Shown one piece after another: positions 22,906-35,001 of a stretch of 64,000 nucleotides of DNA. Within the stretch, counting starts at the first letter, position 1. Each line of letters opens with the position of its first letter. A program made the translations under genes and the position numbers. Under the pieces are notes generated by a model, which searched no databases, was not told the DNA's origin, and saw only the letters and a program-made list of their open reading frames with translations. The stretch covers positions 65,642-129,641 of the forward strand of contig MU619296.1 of NCBI GenBank assembly GCA_025201805.1. The letters are read 5' to 3'. This DNA comes from Parasitella parasitica (taxonomy: Eukaryota; Mucoromycota; Mucoromycetes; Mucorales; Mucoraceae).

Positions 22906-25762
22906 GGAATATAAGCAAAAATGTGGGGGGGGGTCAAAATCCAGTGAAAAGAAAAACTATTGGGCTTTTTATGTTCAAGTCTACTCCTCCTTAAATAGGT
23001 TTGCTTGCCAAAACTTCTTATTTCCATATTAAGCTTAACCTGCCAGAATTTGCCTTTTTTGCAAGATACTGTGGTATAATCGATAATCTAGATACTGACA
23101 GATGCGTAAGGATTATTTATACATAGATGCATGCATTCACTTTACAAATACGTAACTTTTTGACAAATAATAAATGCAAATATGTACATATATAAGGCAA
23201 AGAACTATTAAATAGTGTTGAAATACTGCTAATCACCAAAACGATTAAATTGCGACAAAGATAATCACTTGTAACCGTCTAAATAATAGTAAACGACTAA
23301 CCTATAATTAAAGTGGTATATTGATATAATTTTGCAGCTGTTTGTAGGCATTTTATTTTTTCACCAGAATTTGGACACTTTTACCTTATTCTCTCTCCCA
23401 TGAATATTTGCGGTTTTCGCACAATACGATTTTCAAGCTGAAAAACGGACATACGGTACTAACAAAAACAAGCACCAAATGCCCCTCTTTTGCCTTATCA
23501 CCTTATTTGTCAAGATCAAACTGTGTATTTTTGATTTATTATTATAAAACCGTTTTCCAGTTTTTCAAATTTTTCCAAACCTTTTATTACACATACCTAG
23601 AATTAAAGATTATCAAAGTATAAAAAGCATTTATTATTATATAAAGCAATTAAAACTTTAGGTATGTCTAGCATATGTTTGCGTTGATAAAATACTCTAA
23701 AAGCAAAAACCTTCTACGGGAAGATTGTGCCCGACTGTCGCATATCTTTCGTCCCTCCCTCAATGAAAACACCAATACAAATGTTTTTGTCAAATAGTGA
23801 TGTGTGAAGGCTATGTTTCCCAAGTTAGATCTCGGTTCTACGGTAGAAATCGTAAGCAAAAATATTTAATGTATTTATGATAAATTATGAAAAATAAAAC
23901 TGTTTTTGTACATAACTTTTGATAGAGACATCGCCCAGTAGAAACCAAGTTATGCTCAGTTCGTCCTGAAAAGTCCAGATAAGTAATAGAAATATTTTCT
24001 TCAAGTGCCAAAAGATGGATTTTATTCAGAATACATAGGCATTAATTCTTGAATTTTGGGATGATTGACACAACTAAGTTGTATATGATGCATTGCCCTT
24101 CTTGAATTCCAAGGAACAAAGCTCGATAACTCTAACATTTTGTTCCACAAATTGAAAGTATTAACACTAAATTTTTTGATAGATTAAATAAATATCTATA
24201 AAGCTCTATTTCGACTTACACTGAAAGCTAACGATAGAAAGCAAGATGTATTTTTCACTTTCTTGGTTTGCTTCTTTATTCTTCTCACTCTCTAAATATA
24301 CATTTACACTTACCGTATGAAAGCTATAGATACAAATGTTACTTGATGATTTTCAACAAATCCTTGTAAACTTACTTGAACAGGAATTGCTTGAGTTCAT
24401 TAAATTTGTTACTGATCATTTCTTAAATGTTGAGAGTCAAGTGTTTGCTGAAATGAGACCGCAAGTTGGCATATTTTGATTTGATGTCACTGAAACATTC
24501 TTCTGATAAAGATTTAAAAGTGTTGTGCTAATAATTTTCGTGTAGTAAATTAATGCACGAAGCCTTGGTCAGCTTTTCTAGTTCAACATGCTCCGCTTTA
24601 TGAATCCAAATGCAACTTCAATGGCAGCGATGGAAGGATCCCAGTGATCATAAAAGAAGACGAAAGGTTCAGTGATGATTTGGGGTTGCTTTTGGGCTGG
24701 GGGGGTTGGGACCTATTGTAGCCATGAAAGGGAGTATAAATCAAGACGTTTATGTCAATCGTTTGAGTTGATTGTACAAGTACGAGAATGGATTAAAAAG
24801 ACTATGAAATGAATTAATTATGAAAAACAAGTATATTGATGATAGGACAGTTGCTCTCAATAAACAGGCTTGTTGGCAGATGGACAATTTTCAGTGTGTA
24901 TACTTAACCAACCCCACTAAATTTCAATTAACCGTTTGTTCTATTATCGGATCTTTGTCTCAAAAAATATTATTAGAGGAATTAGATAAATATATATCTA
25001 AAGAAGGAAAAGGAGTATGAGAGAGGGTAAAGAGCATCACTAATACAGCCATTAACGTCTGATTTAGTCGATAAGTCGCTTTTTCTAAATGTCCTATGCC
25101 TTGCATAAGAGAAGCTCCAAGCACATCATAACGAAATACATCAAACCGCAAAATCGGCTCAGAAACGGTCTATTCACAGTTAGAAGATGATTTTATGTAG
25201 CTCAACTACTACTGGAACAAAGTGATTTTTTTTCATGTAGCGGTATATTTGTAATTGCTCATTCAACATATTGTTTTATTGGTCTTTCAGATGATTGCAT
25301 CGGTATTGACGGGTTATAAAAGGTATTTCAATATGCAGATCTGAATTCTGAATTCTGAATTCTTTAGACATAATAGGTGTGGGTATGCGTATATGCATTC
25401 AAATCGAAATTAAAATAAGACAAGCGATGAAGTTCTACTGCCGTGGCTGTGCATACGTGATTCAAAAAAAGCCAATGATTGTCATAGACATCACTTTATC
25501 TCATCCATGGCATTTGTACCATGCGTATATACAGCAGGTCAAAGATCTTTTAAAACCGCCCGCTTATAAATAAATTTAATAAAATTAATGCAAAACAAGT
25601 ATATACGACTGGAACTTGTCTGTAAACACTGATAGTCTTAAAATTTTGAATTAAGTTAAGGCTAGATTTCATATAGTGCTTCTAAATTTCTATCGTCGAT
25701 CAATCATTGTTAATAAAACTCTTTCTCTCTTTTACATATAAAAGCATTTTTTCTTGGATACA
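22906..25762. other. Gene-poor block with transposon remains
   Basis: AT-rich and without an intact gene. It contains a Tc1/mariner relic (24590-24770) and an upstream region for the F-box gene. Short open frames at 24820-25020 and 25379-25573 have no recognisable domain. Confidence 0.6.
24590..24770 (+). pseudogene. Decayed Tc1/mariner DDE transposase fragment
   Basis: In shifting plus-strand frames the DNA reads KCNFNGSDGRIPV, then GSVMIWGCFWAGG, then GLGPIVAMKGSINQDVYVNR. These follow the order of the Tc1 family core (a SKFNLFGSDGR-like stretch before GGGSVMIWGC, then a GPLV...Y-like stretch). At least two frameshifts are needed, at about 24625 and in the G-run near 24700, so it is dead. 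No terminal repeats or second copy were found nearby. Confidence 0.65.
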
Positions 25763-27771
25763 ATGTCTACCCATGCAATCTCTAGTAGGGGCAGTTATAA
25801 GAGCTCCTCACTTACATTACATGATGATATCGGCCATTGCAATAGTGCGGCAACATCGATTTATACGAATTGCTTGAGCATAAAGAGTAGTGTCGACGAC
25901 AGTAAGCTGCCATTTACAATTACATTATGTACATGGAATTAATGATTTCAGGCGTAGTTTCAAACGAAAATGCAGAATCAGATATTGAAACGTTGAATGA
26001 CATGTATGATGAGCAGAAGGCTGACCAGGACAATCAAGAAAATGGTGGCATTTATCCATGGCTTATAGTGCTGGGTACATTCTTTGTGCTGATTGTTGGT
26101 TTAGGAGCTGGTTCAGGCTGGTAATTGGGATATAATAATTTACTCTGTATAGTTATAATAACTATATTCTCAACTTTTTGTCTGTTATGTATACACATCT
26201 ATATAGGGGTATATACACTGTAATGTCTGAAACGCTTTTAATTGTTAGTAATCTTTATTCAAATAGGTATAATGCAAAACTATTTTGAACAAGATGAAAA
26301 GATGCAAGGAGTTGATAATCTATCGCTCCAATTGAGCTTTGTTGGAACAATCTTCAATATCTTTATCAATTTACTAGGCCCTCTGGGTCAGGTATTGCTC
26401 TCTATTCTACAGCCTAGAACCGTTTTGTTCATATCAGTTTCTATATGTTCACTTGGGTTACTATTAGCAAGTTTTTGCAAAAATGTAGGTATCGTAGCCT
26501 CTTATAATTCTATTCAACATTAAACAAGAATACACTTTTTTTATGCATAGGTTTGGCAACTATATCTAACACAGGGAGCAATATATGGTATTGGCTCCTC
26601 CATCATGTTTTATGTAAATGATACTTGTAAAATGCTTTACAAATATTCAATTAGCACTAACGCAAATATTTGCTGCAGATTGCCCTGACAATAGTGCCTC
26701 TTTGGTTTGTCAAGCACAAGGGTATGGCTTTGGGTATAATTTCAAGTGGCATAAGTATTGGTGGTCTTATTATGCCTCAAATAATGGAGCCCCTGAACAC
26801 AAATTTGGGTGCCGCCTGGTAAAATATGCGAATATCGATAAGTTTACTATATTGACAAAACATTTCTGTAGGTGCTATAGGATTATGAGCCTAATTTGTT
26901 TTGTTGTTGGTGTGCTTTCTTGTGCGCTATTTAGCAATAACTCTGAAGAAGATTCCGAGAAAAAAGGAGGCAGTAGAAGCAGCAAACTTGCTCTCAAAGA
27001 GATGTTTGACTTTAGCATAATCAAGAACTGGCGATTTTTATTATGGGTGTTTATAGATATTCTTTTGGAGGGAGGATACAACGTTCCTTACTTTTTTTTG
27101 CCATGTATGTTTGAATCGAGACACTCATAACGATGCTAATAAAAATCACTTGTAAGCCTATGCTACCTTTTTAGGGTTATCGACCTCCCAGGGGGCAGCA
27201 ATTCTGTCAACTAGTTCTGGAATGAATGCATTTGGTAGAATTGTATCAGGGTAAATAACATAATGCAACAAAAGTTACACGCTTATTGATATCAGATTTA
27301 TAGCTTCATTGCTGATTATGTGGGTCATGTTAATATTGTTATTATCTACACCATTATTTCTGGGTTGTCCTGCTTGTTACTCTGGGTCTACGCAAACACA
27401 TTTGGAGTTCTGATGGCGTTTGCTATAGTTTTTGGCTTCTTTGGCGGTGCTTTCATCACATTAAGTAAGATTATGCCGCCAACAGATGAGGAAAATAGTC
27501 ATTGATATTAACATGTTTCAAAAAAGCACCGACAATCACATTGTTGGTTACAGGCCATGAGAAATTTGAGTCAGGTCTGTCAGTATTCCTGGTCCTGACT
27601 GTGGCATCCATGTTTGGCCCTAATCTTGCCAGTGCAATAGAATCAAGTTCGCCAGCAGCGAAAGAGTATGACAGTTATAAATATTTCACAGGCACATGCT
27701 ATTTGGCTGGTGCTATTTTGCTCTGCGTATTCAAGCTTTCGCTAAATAGAAAGCCATTTGCGAAAATATAA
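25763..27771 (+). CDS. MFS transporter, monocarboxylate (MCT)-like
   Basis: Exons: 25763-25901, 25952-26120, (26207-26208), 26267-26484, 26551-26613, 26679-26818, 26872-27104, 27157-27250, 27304-27464, 27527-27771. With the 2-nt exon the phases close to 487 aa. The short hydrophilic N-terminus is followed by about 12 membrane segments. MCT hallmarks include WGIMQNYFEQ after TM1, PLWFVKHKGMALGI, SSGISIGGLIMP and GRIVSGFIADYVG. It probably moves a monocarboxylate or related solute across a membrane with protons; substrate unknown. The join between SGW and GIMQNYF is the weak point: one GT-AG intron cannot keep frame, so either a 2-nt microexon, a non-canonical splice or a frameshift exists here. 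Confidence 0.8.
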
Positions 27772-27950
27772 TATGTATTTGTACTGATAAATGACAATAA
27801 AAAGAGTTGCCTCGATGTGCTTTATAAACTGGCTGACCATACACAAATTCACACTTGATCATCAGTTGATTGGCTCAGATTGCTTTCTCTCAGCTTTGAA
27901 CCTCGCAGAAAAACTATTTTCGCTTCTCTTTTTGTTTTGCTTTTTTGACA

Positions 27951-28651
27951 ATGGCTTCAGCAAACGACACTACCGCTCAGTTCGAAGAATTTAATCAATA
28001 CGATTTTGACAAAGATGCTCAATTCCAGGTGAGTAAACCAACATACATCACCCGGAATTCAAAGCTAAAAACAGGGTCCTTTCGTCCAGTCAGGTGTTGC
28101 ATCATTGCTCAATAACAAACAAGAAAACGAGGCTGACCTACTTTTAAAAGCAAAGCTGTTCTACTATGCAAAGTACATGACAAAAGCAGCTCAATAGTAA
28201 AGCATATGACTTAATTACGGCGCATTATAGGGTTATTGATACGAGTTTTGATGCGGATGCGTATAAATCATGGAAAGATGAAAATCAGGAACCAGCTAAT
28301 AAGCAAGAAAGCGCAGCCGATAATGGTAAATAAGAGATATAAGCTGCAATGATTTATGCATATGACTGAAGCATATGAGCACAGACAAACCACCTAGGTT
28401 CAGCTTTCAGGAACTTGTTGATATGATTGAGAAAGGCATAGAAATCCCAGGTATTAGTTTGAAGTCAAAAAACAAAATCAAAAAACAATGTGGGTAAATA
28501 TTTATTGTGTTGTGATTTGATAGGTATTAAACAGATACCCAATATATTGAACGAAGGTGCTCCAAGCAAAGCCAAAATGATGGCAAGACCAAAACCGTGG
28601 GAAATCAACAGGAAGCAAGAGCAGGCCGAGGAAGAAGCTAATGCTGTCTAA
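27951..28651 (+). CDS. Small KPWE-motif protein, Pex39-like peroxin candidate
   Basis: Five exons (27951-28028, 28090-28172, 28231-28325, 28385-28450, 28524-28651) with GT-AG introns close to 149 aa. The C-terminal half reads PPRFSFQELVDMIEKG, then EIPGIKQIPN, then KPWE at 131-134. This is the layout of the PEX14-like KPWE domain family, which includes human C6orf226 and yeast Yjr012c, recently described as Pex39, a factor in PTS2 (Pex7) import into peroxisomes. The N-terminal part is acidic with a conserved-looking amphipathic segment. No membrane segment is visible. The family call is firm; the peroxisomal role here is by analogy. It converges on a small membrane-protein gene only 23 bp away. 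Confidence 0.75.
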
Positions 28652-28674
28652 AGTATTACAATAAATGTCTAATT

Positions 28675-29100
28675 TCAAATTGTCATTTGATGGAGATAGG
28701 ACTCAGGGTCTGGAGTTCCCGGTACAGAGACAGAGTACTTGGATTTTAAGGTTGCTTTAAAAGGTAATCTGCTTAAGGACAGTGAAGAAGATAGCAGTTT
28801 TCGTCTCCTCACATGGATGGGTTCGTTATCGAGCATGATTTCGGGCGGGCACTGCTTTGCGCCACTAGTCCGTTGAAGGTAGCTTGTGATTCTTGCCATA
28901 CATGTTGAAAGCAGCCAGTTTGTGGACTCAATTGTTAATCCAGAGATCATCTCTATTGCAAGCAATGCAAGTCGGAGAAATAGAAAAGATGATGTGATTG
29001 TGCTAGTGATCACTGCCAAAAAAGCTAAACAGGTTATCGAAAGAAGGATGAATGGTGTTAGGAGGACGCATCCGATAGTCGATAAAAGTGAGAGTCGCAT
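28675..29100 (-). CDS. Hypothetical small membrane protein
   Basis: A single exon of 141 aa from ATG at 29100. Residues 5-60 are strongly hydrophobic (two probable membrane segments, including LTPFILLSITCLAFLAVI). The C-terminal half is polar and basic (HVRRRKLLSSSLSLSRL). I do not recognise the family. The topology suggests a membrane-hairpin protein of ER or lipid-droplet type, but that is a guess. Another exon upstream cannot be excluded. Confidence 0.5.
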   Translation of the reverse strand: MRLSLLSTIGCVLLTPFILLSITCLAFLAVITSTITSSFLFLRLALLAIEMISGLTIESTNWLLSTCMARITSYLQRTSGAKQCPPEIMLDNEPIHVRRRKLLSSSLSLSRLPFKATLKSKYSVSVPGTPDPESYLHQMTI

Positions 29101-29723
29101 TTGTTGTATTTGATTTCTTTGTTCTAGTCAATACTCTATAAAGCGGGTGAAAAAAAAAAAGGAAAAGACCATTTGACAATCGAACCCTCCCCCCCCCCCT
29201 ATTTGTAAATTTCAAAGACAATTACTTGGTCGTCGCCGTGTAACAGAATTTAGCGTCCCCCACATGCTACGGCATTGACCATCAATGTTTCTTTGATGGC
29301 AAGTTTCGCTCCGTCGATAAGATCCTTTGGCCAGTAAACAGTGTCATTTTTGAAGTTTTAAAAAATTTAGTCAGGATAGTGGAATAACGATCTTGTCATT
29401 CACCAATTACGATGTCTTATCTTTGTTTGCATTATTCTACCCTTCTGTATTTATGAGCAAATAGTATTCATGACCTATCGAAAGTTTTAAACAGCTGGAA
29501 ACCTCGTCAAATTTGCAAAAATAGTCCAGATGACAACATAATTTACAAGTGTTCATATTTTCATATTAAATATTTCCCTTTTTCAAAAAACGAAAAATAC
29601 CAGCATATTTGCAAGGTGTGTAGAAATGGAGTATTTCTGGTACTATAGTAGTGCTATTTTGCTTTTCTCGAACAAAAAAAAAAAAAAAAAAAAAAAAAAA
29701 TGGGGACTCCCCTCAGGAGAAAC

Positions 29724-29756
<33 letters not shown>

Positions 29757-31864
29757 GGTCAACAAACATACATTTTAAAACTGTAGCAGGTAGACACTGT
29801 GTGGCTTCAACGCAGCTCGTGTCAGCCGTAGTTTCAGATCAAGACTTGTAGCACTAAATATTGAATGCAAATGTAGTAAATACGGTGAATAACTTTATAG
29901 AAACCCTACAAGCCGCAGAATGTAGAATAATAATACGTAATGTTGATTGACATTTTTTTTTTCTGCTCGAGGCACCAAGTAGTACAACATGCACCAGGAC
30001 TGAACAGAACAACAAAGCCCAAGTAGGGGTTCTACGGTATATATAAGTATGAATTGTAAAGACAGATATCATCAGTGCTTTCATACACGATACATACATA
30101 TTTATCTACATATATTTATCAAATGGACATTACATATAGGGCTGTTTAGAAAGACATAGCCTCTGTCCTGAAAAGCGTAGAGAATGCAGTGTCGTATGAA
30201 ATAGGATATGCCGCGCTGGTTCTTTTTGCGATAGACTACATGATGATGGTATTAATTAATGCTGATTTGAGGCAGCAAGTAAGATGTCCATGTACAAAAA
30301 AAAACCTGTCTACCTGTCTGTCCGCCTGTCTCTTGATTTAGATGAGCATATACGCGATGCATGACCATGTAACATTACATTATAACATATTCATCTGGAT
30401 AGACAACTACTATGTGGTTGGCTTTTTAGGTAAAAGGTTTTTAGTGGTTGAGGATATGAGGTATCTTATATGCCACAGCCAAATGTCATGAACAAGATAA
30501 CAGAACGCAGACTCGAGGTTATGCGACAAGTGTGAAACCTTCTTAGTTCTTCACATGATGTACCTATATTATACCTGTTTACATCTCGATTTATCTCTGT
30601 ATATGTTATAATTTTACCATCTTTGGTAAAAATAGTCAATTACCCCCCTTTAAAGAATTATGTAAAATCAAACACCAACGCAAACATTATAGCTTTCCCT
30701 TCTCACTTTAAAATACTCTTTTGCTTTACCTTATACGATGATCCACGGTTGAGTGAGTTTGCAATGCCTTCCATCATGCGGAGCCAATCACAGAAGAACC
30801 ATAATGCATGCTGCTGATTTCAATGTATCCGCAGACATAAACCTGGGTGACTAGAACTGGGCTGCATCTCCTTAATTTTAACTGCTTGTCTAAAGTATTA
30901 GTATCTCATGCATGCGAGGCGCATACATAAGATAAAATGTATGTAGGTGTACATGATAATTTATTTATTATTCATTTATATATCTATATATACTTTATAT
31001 ATACAAATTTATACATACATTTCATGGATGTGATAATGTACTGGGTATGTACGTAGTAAATTGTACCATGTGCATGGCAATGCCTCGTTGTTTTGTTTTT
31101 ACATGTATTTATGGATTTACTGAATTCATTTCTGTAGATGTAATAAAACACGCTACGCACTTTGTATACACATGGATTCTTTTTAAATATAAAGATGAAA
31201 ATCAAAGGATCGAGCATGCGAGAGACTAAAAAAAAATTGTATGCAATGCACATAACCCTGCTTGCAGCATCTATTTCTTGCTATCTATATGTACAAAAAA
31301 AGAACAAAAGCGAAATAAATTCACCAAATATGGATTGTCAAAACTTAACATAACAAGTAATGATAAAGGGGCTCAACACACATAATCGACGCCTTCTTGA
31401 AATTTTGGCGGCATACATTCGTAGACAAAATACCATTTTGAATACCAATTATGGGATTATGACCCCTTTCATCACATAATCTTGCTCTCCACTCTTTCTC
31501 GGTTGCATTTCTCCCTTTTCTCCCTTGTATGCTGTAGGAAGTTTTTTTTTTTTTTTTTTTTTTTTTTNNNNNNNNNNTAAGTGAGAACCCCTATATTGTA
31601 TACATATAAAGTGAATATAAAAAAAAGTACCCCTTAATTCCTTAAAGTAAATTTTGTTTAAATAGACCCTCATTTCATAGACTTTCGCTTCAATTATCGA
31701 CACATTGATGACAACTTCTTTTCTCTTTTAATTTTTTTTTCTTCCAAAATCATCAAGATAATAGTAATTCTTTGTAAAATCAATCTTAGCTGTATTATAT
31801 TAATTGGTAAGCGCTTAATCTCTAATGGTTGAAACATGCTTCTAACATATTTATTGGTTAGAAA
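29101..31864. other. Intergenic block with poly-A pair and a gap
   Basis: No complete gene is seen. Two A-tracts (29674-29700, 29724-29752) flank a 23-nt spacer with a short palindrome. Isolated coding-like tails on the minus strand end near 29265 (reading LIDGAKLAIKETLMVNAVA before a stop) and near 31381 (KWYFVYECMPPKFQEGVDYV before a stop). They may be last exons or decayed genes, but I could not extend either. Confidence 0.5.
31568..31577. other. Assembly gap (10 N) at a poly-T tract
   Basis: Ten N bases directly after a T run (about 31542-31567). The true length of the homopolymer is unknown. Confidence 0.99.
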
Positions 31865-32584
31865 ATGGATCTCAAATACCTCTTATGCGAACCTGCTGCT
31901 GTATCAAAACTAGCAGTTAAGGCTAATGAACAAGCTGCCCTGATTCAGCAACAATCTGATTTGGACTGGCACGCCAACACAATGTATCCAACGGTAATTA
32001 CCAAACAGCAAAATTGGGATCATCAACAACCCAATTCAGCAATGCTGAGCAGCCCAACTAGCGTCTGTAGTAGCCTTAGTACCGGTAGCAGCACCAGCTC
32101 CAATAGTAGCAATGACGAGTATTTAGCAACTCCCAGCAGAAGCAACAGCTTTTGCTCATTACGTGCCCCTATTCCGCAGTATCATCATCAGTATCAACAG
32201 CATCAGCCAGATCAATCAAGACGTCGCACGGCAAGCGATGTAAGCCTCACAAGACACCATATGTTTATCTATAGTCACCCTAATCGCCGACCACGCTCAG
32301 AATCTGCAGGTAATACGAGTAATGTGCAGACGAGAACGCCCTGGACGCCCTATGAGGACCAGCTGCTCCAACAAGGATACGATCAAGGATTATCCTGGGC
32401 AATGATCTCTTCTACTTATCTCCCCCACAGATCAAGAGGCTGTTGTTGGGGCAGATTCAAGACATTACAAAACAAAAACTTGGTTGATCCAAACCATTCT
32501 CACATGAGACATTTCAGAAGACCCTGGAAGGCCATTGATTTCACCAACACCACCACTAACACCACCACGAACAAGAAACAATAG
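31865..32584 (+). CDS. Myb/SANT-like DNA-binding protein
   Basis: A single exon of 239 aa. The N-terminal two thirds are Ser/Gln/His-rich and look disordered. Residues about 160-210 form one Myb-like repeat: RTPWTPYEDQLLQQGYDQGL, then SWAMISSTYLPHRS, then GCCWGRFKTLQ, with the spaced tryptophans of the SANT fold. A Thr/Asn-rich tail ends it. A single repeat of this kind is common in fungal transcription factors of unknown targets. A nuclear role is inferred. Confidence 0.75.
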   Translation: MDLKYLLCEPAAVSKLAVKANEQAALIQQQSDLDWHANTMYPTVITKQQNWDHQQPNSAMLSSPTSVCSSLSTGSSTSSNSSNDEYLATPSRSNSFCSLRAPIPQYHHQYQQHQPDQSRRRTASDVSLTRHHMFIYSHPNRRPRSESAGNTSNVQTRTPWTPYEDQLLQQGYDQGLSWAMISSTYLPHRSRGCCWGRFKTLQNKNLVDPNHSHMRHFRRPWKAIDFTNTTTNTTTNKKQ

Positions 32585-33919
32585 TTTTCAATCATTTTTA
32601 TCAACAAAACCCACAAAACACCAAAAACAATAATTAATCCGACAAAAAAGAGACGATCAACCCCTATTTCCCCCCTTTTATGTGTATACCTTCCTTCTTT
32701 CCTCAAATTTGATGCTGAACAGCCATTATTCTACTCTATGACTCCAACAAACCTATGCTTTATGAAAAGAAAAAATTATTTATTTGTTTATTTTACTGCC
32801 ACTTCTATGCCTACAATCACGCTTTCCTTCTTTATCCCCCCTCCTCTGTTCGCCATCATCTTATCAAATCCGTATTCAGCCAGGTAGCTGATTTCTCTTT
32901 ATTCTTATCATGTTTTTACAACAAACTCAAAACAAAATGGAAATAGTGTCATTTATTAATCACACCGTTCAGGGTCGTCATCTCCCTTTCTCCTAATGAA
33001 AATAATAAAAAAAAACCCATATTTTTTTCCATCTCACACACACATTATCAAACAGGATGATTTTCTCGTTTTGCAGAAAAAAGGAGGTCCTTTTGCAGCG
33101 AAACAATCATAGCATTACCCCGGTAATGTAAAAGAGGTTCATCACTATTATTAAAACATGATTTCTACAAACCATGTGATGTAGCTGGTGGTTTTTTACT
33201 ATGCTTAAATACATGAGAAGTTTTTTTTTTGTTACATTACAAGAGAGTTGCATTAATTGTAACCAAAAGTTGCTATTATTTGAATCATCAACAGCATTTC
33301 CTTTCGACATTCAAGACTCTTAAACAGGAGAGAGAGAAAAAAAAACGGATACCCGCTTCAACATAAACAGGAGATGACAAAAACGAGCTTGTACTTTTAT
33401 TTTCTTGTGTATATCATGATCAGCATACGATTGAAATAGAATCCAGGTGTTGTTGTTGCAAACACCCGTGTTTTCTTTGAAGCGCAGCAGATCAGAAAAT
33501 CTGGGAGTGGAAACAAACGATTCAGGTACTTATTTGCATGTATTTGAGACTTCTGATACTATCATTCTTTAAATCCAAGTATGCTGATTACATCAGTTTC
33601 AAAAAAGAGGGCTATATCTGTATTAGTGAGAATAAAAGTGGCTCGCATCCATCCGGTAATGTACAGACGTTGGCTTTCCTTTTTGTTTAATTTACATGCA
33701 AGGGTGAGGTGCTAAATTATGCCTTTGAAGATGTATAAACGTCAAAATGCATAATCATTTCTGCTATTTTTTGTCATGACCAAACCTGGATTGAGGCTCT
33801 GATCATCAGGTGCTATTATTTAGTCTGGCGAGAATAAATCAGAAATTTCAACACATGTATACTTTTTGCTATTTACTTTATTTTTAACAATAACCATTAT
33901 AAATGGGTATTACTGCAGT
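32585..33919. other. Intergenic, no gene seen
   Basis: AT-rich 3'-side region of both flanking convergent genes, with small A and T tracts. No frame with recognisable protein features. Confidence 0.6.
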
Positions 33920-34791
33920 CTACATGCCCTTAATATAGTTTGGGTTAGCTTTGAAGACGTCATTAATAATATCAACGATATTTTTAAGAGCCTTGACCCA
34001 TTCCTCCATTTGCTTAAAGCCAGCGTCATTGACGACTTCAATCTTCTGGTAAAAGTCCTTACGATAAGGACACGCATTCATAGCCACCTTTAGGAAATAA
34101 AAATTAAAAAAAAAAAAGTCGATCAAATGGCATACGAAAGTAGGATAGATATTAACTTACGCTAATAACAGGGCGAACAACCCAACTATGAAAAGGAGAC
34201 AACGTGACAGTGTATGCACTCTTGAATGATTCTTTCAACTCCTGGGAAGGATCATTGATACTTTTAAGTAAAGCCTGTGCAGTGAAATCGAGACCTCTAT
34301 TTATAGGCCCGAAATCAATTAATCTCCAGTGTCACTTTGCACTACAAATCTCTCCTTTTTACTTACCTAGTTAACCAAAGAAGACCTTGGGTAGCAGTTT
34401 TTTTCTTTTCAAGTGCTTCGGTAGCCAGCAAACTCTGAAGAGTAGCGTTGGCCTCAGGATTAGTTTTATAATGTTCTTTAATTTTCTACAAAAAGGAAAA
34501 CCAGCCCAAGCGCGTAAGCTATCTTACCTCTTCTTTTTATCCCCTTTCCAATACAATACTTACAGTGAGATTGCCATTCATGTCTTTTTGGATTACAGAG
34601 AAAGCAGCAGACCCGAGCAAGTCTTTAACAAATGAGACTATATCCTTCTTATTGAAGAGCATACGTCAAAGATATCACTTACCAAAAAGCTTAACAACGC
34701 CCTCAGTAGCCTCAAGAAATTGCATGGTGTCAATACCGTTATCAGTATCGACATCTACATATGATTTAGAAAGCTTGTCAAAATAGGTCAT
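33920..34791 (-). CDS. Glycolipid transfer protein (GLTP/HET-C2 family)
   Basis: Five exons (34791-34683, 34622-34564, 34485-34367, 34296-34161, 34087-33920) with GT-AG introns close to 196 aa, close to HET-C2 and human GLTP (about 208). The glycolipid head-group site is complete: Asp50, Asn54 and Lys57 in DMNGNLTK, Trp93 in GLLWLTRGL, and His132 in SPFHSW. GLTPs are cytosolic two-layer alpha-helical proteins that move glucosylceramide-type lipids between membranes; the fungal relative HET-C2 also acts in heterokaryon incompatibility in Podospora. There is no signal peptide, as expected. Confidence 0.95.
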
Positions 34792-35001
34792 TTTGCTAGG
34801 TAGTAATCAAAAGGAAAGAAAGGAGTATCGAAATGATTTCTATGGATTTTATAGCAGTTTATTGAAAGCCCGTGAATTGATTAAATTTTACATAAATTAG
34901 GTGCCTTGGCAGCTGGTGGGTAAAGCAAAAGAAGCCAAGATTATACTTTTGATCTCTTTGCTGCTGGTCTTTGTGGGTCAGGCTCCGTTGTCCGTTGTTC
35001 T

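Noticed and set aside
24820-25020. 66-aa open frame after the Tc1 relic
   Set aside because: It does not match the C-terminal part of a Tc1 transposase and has no other support.
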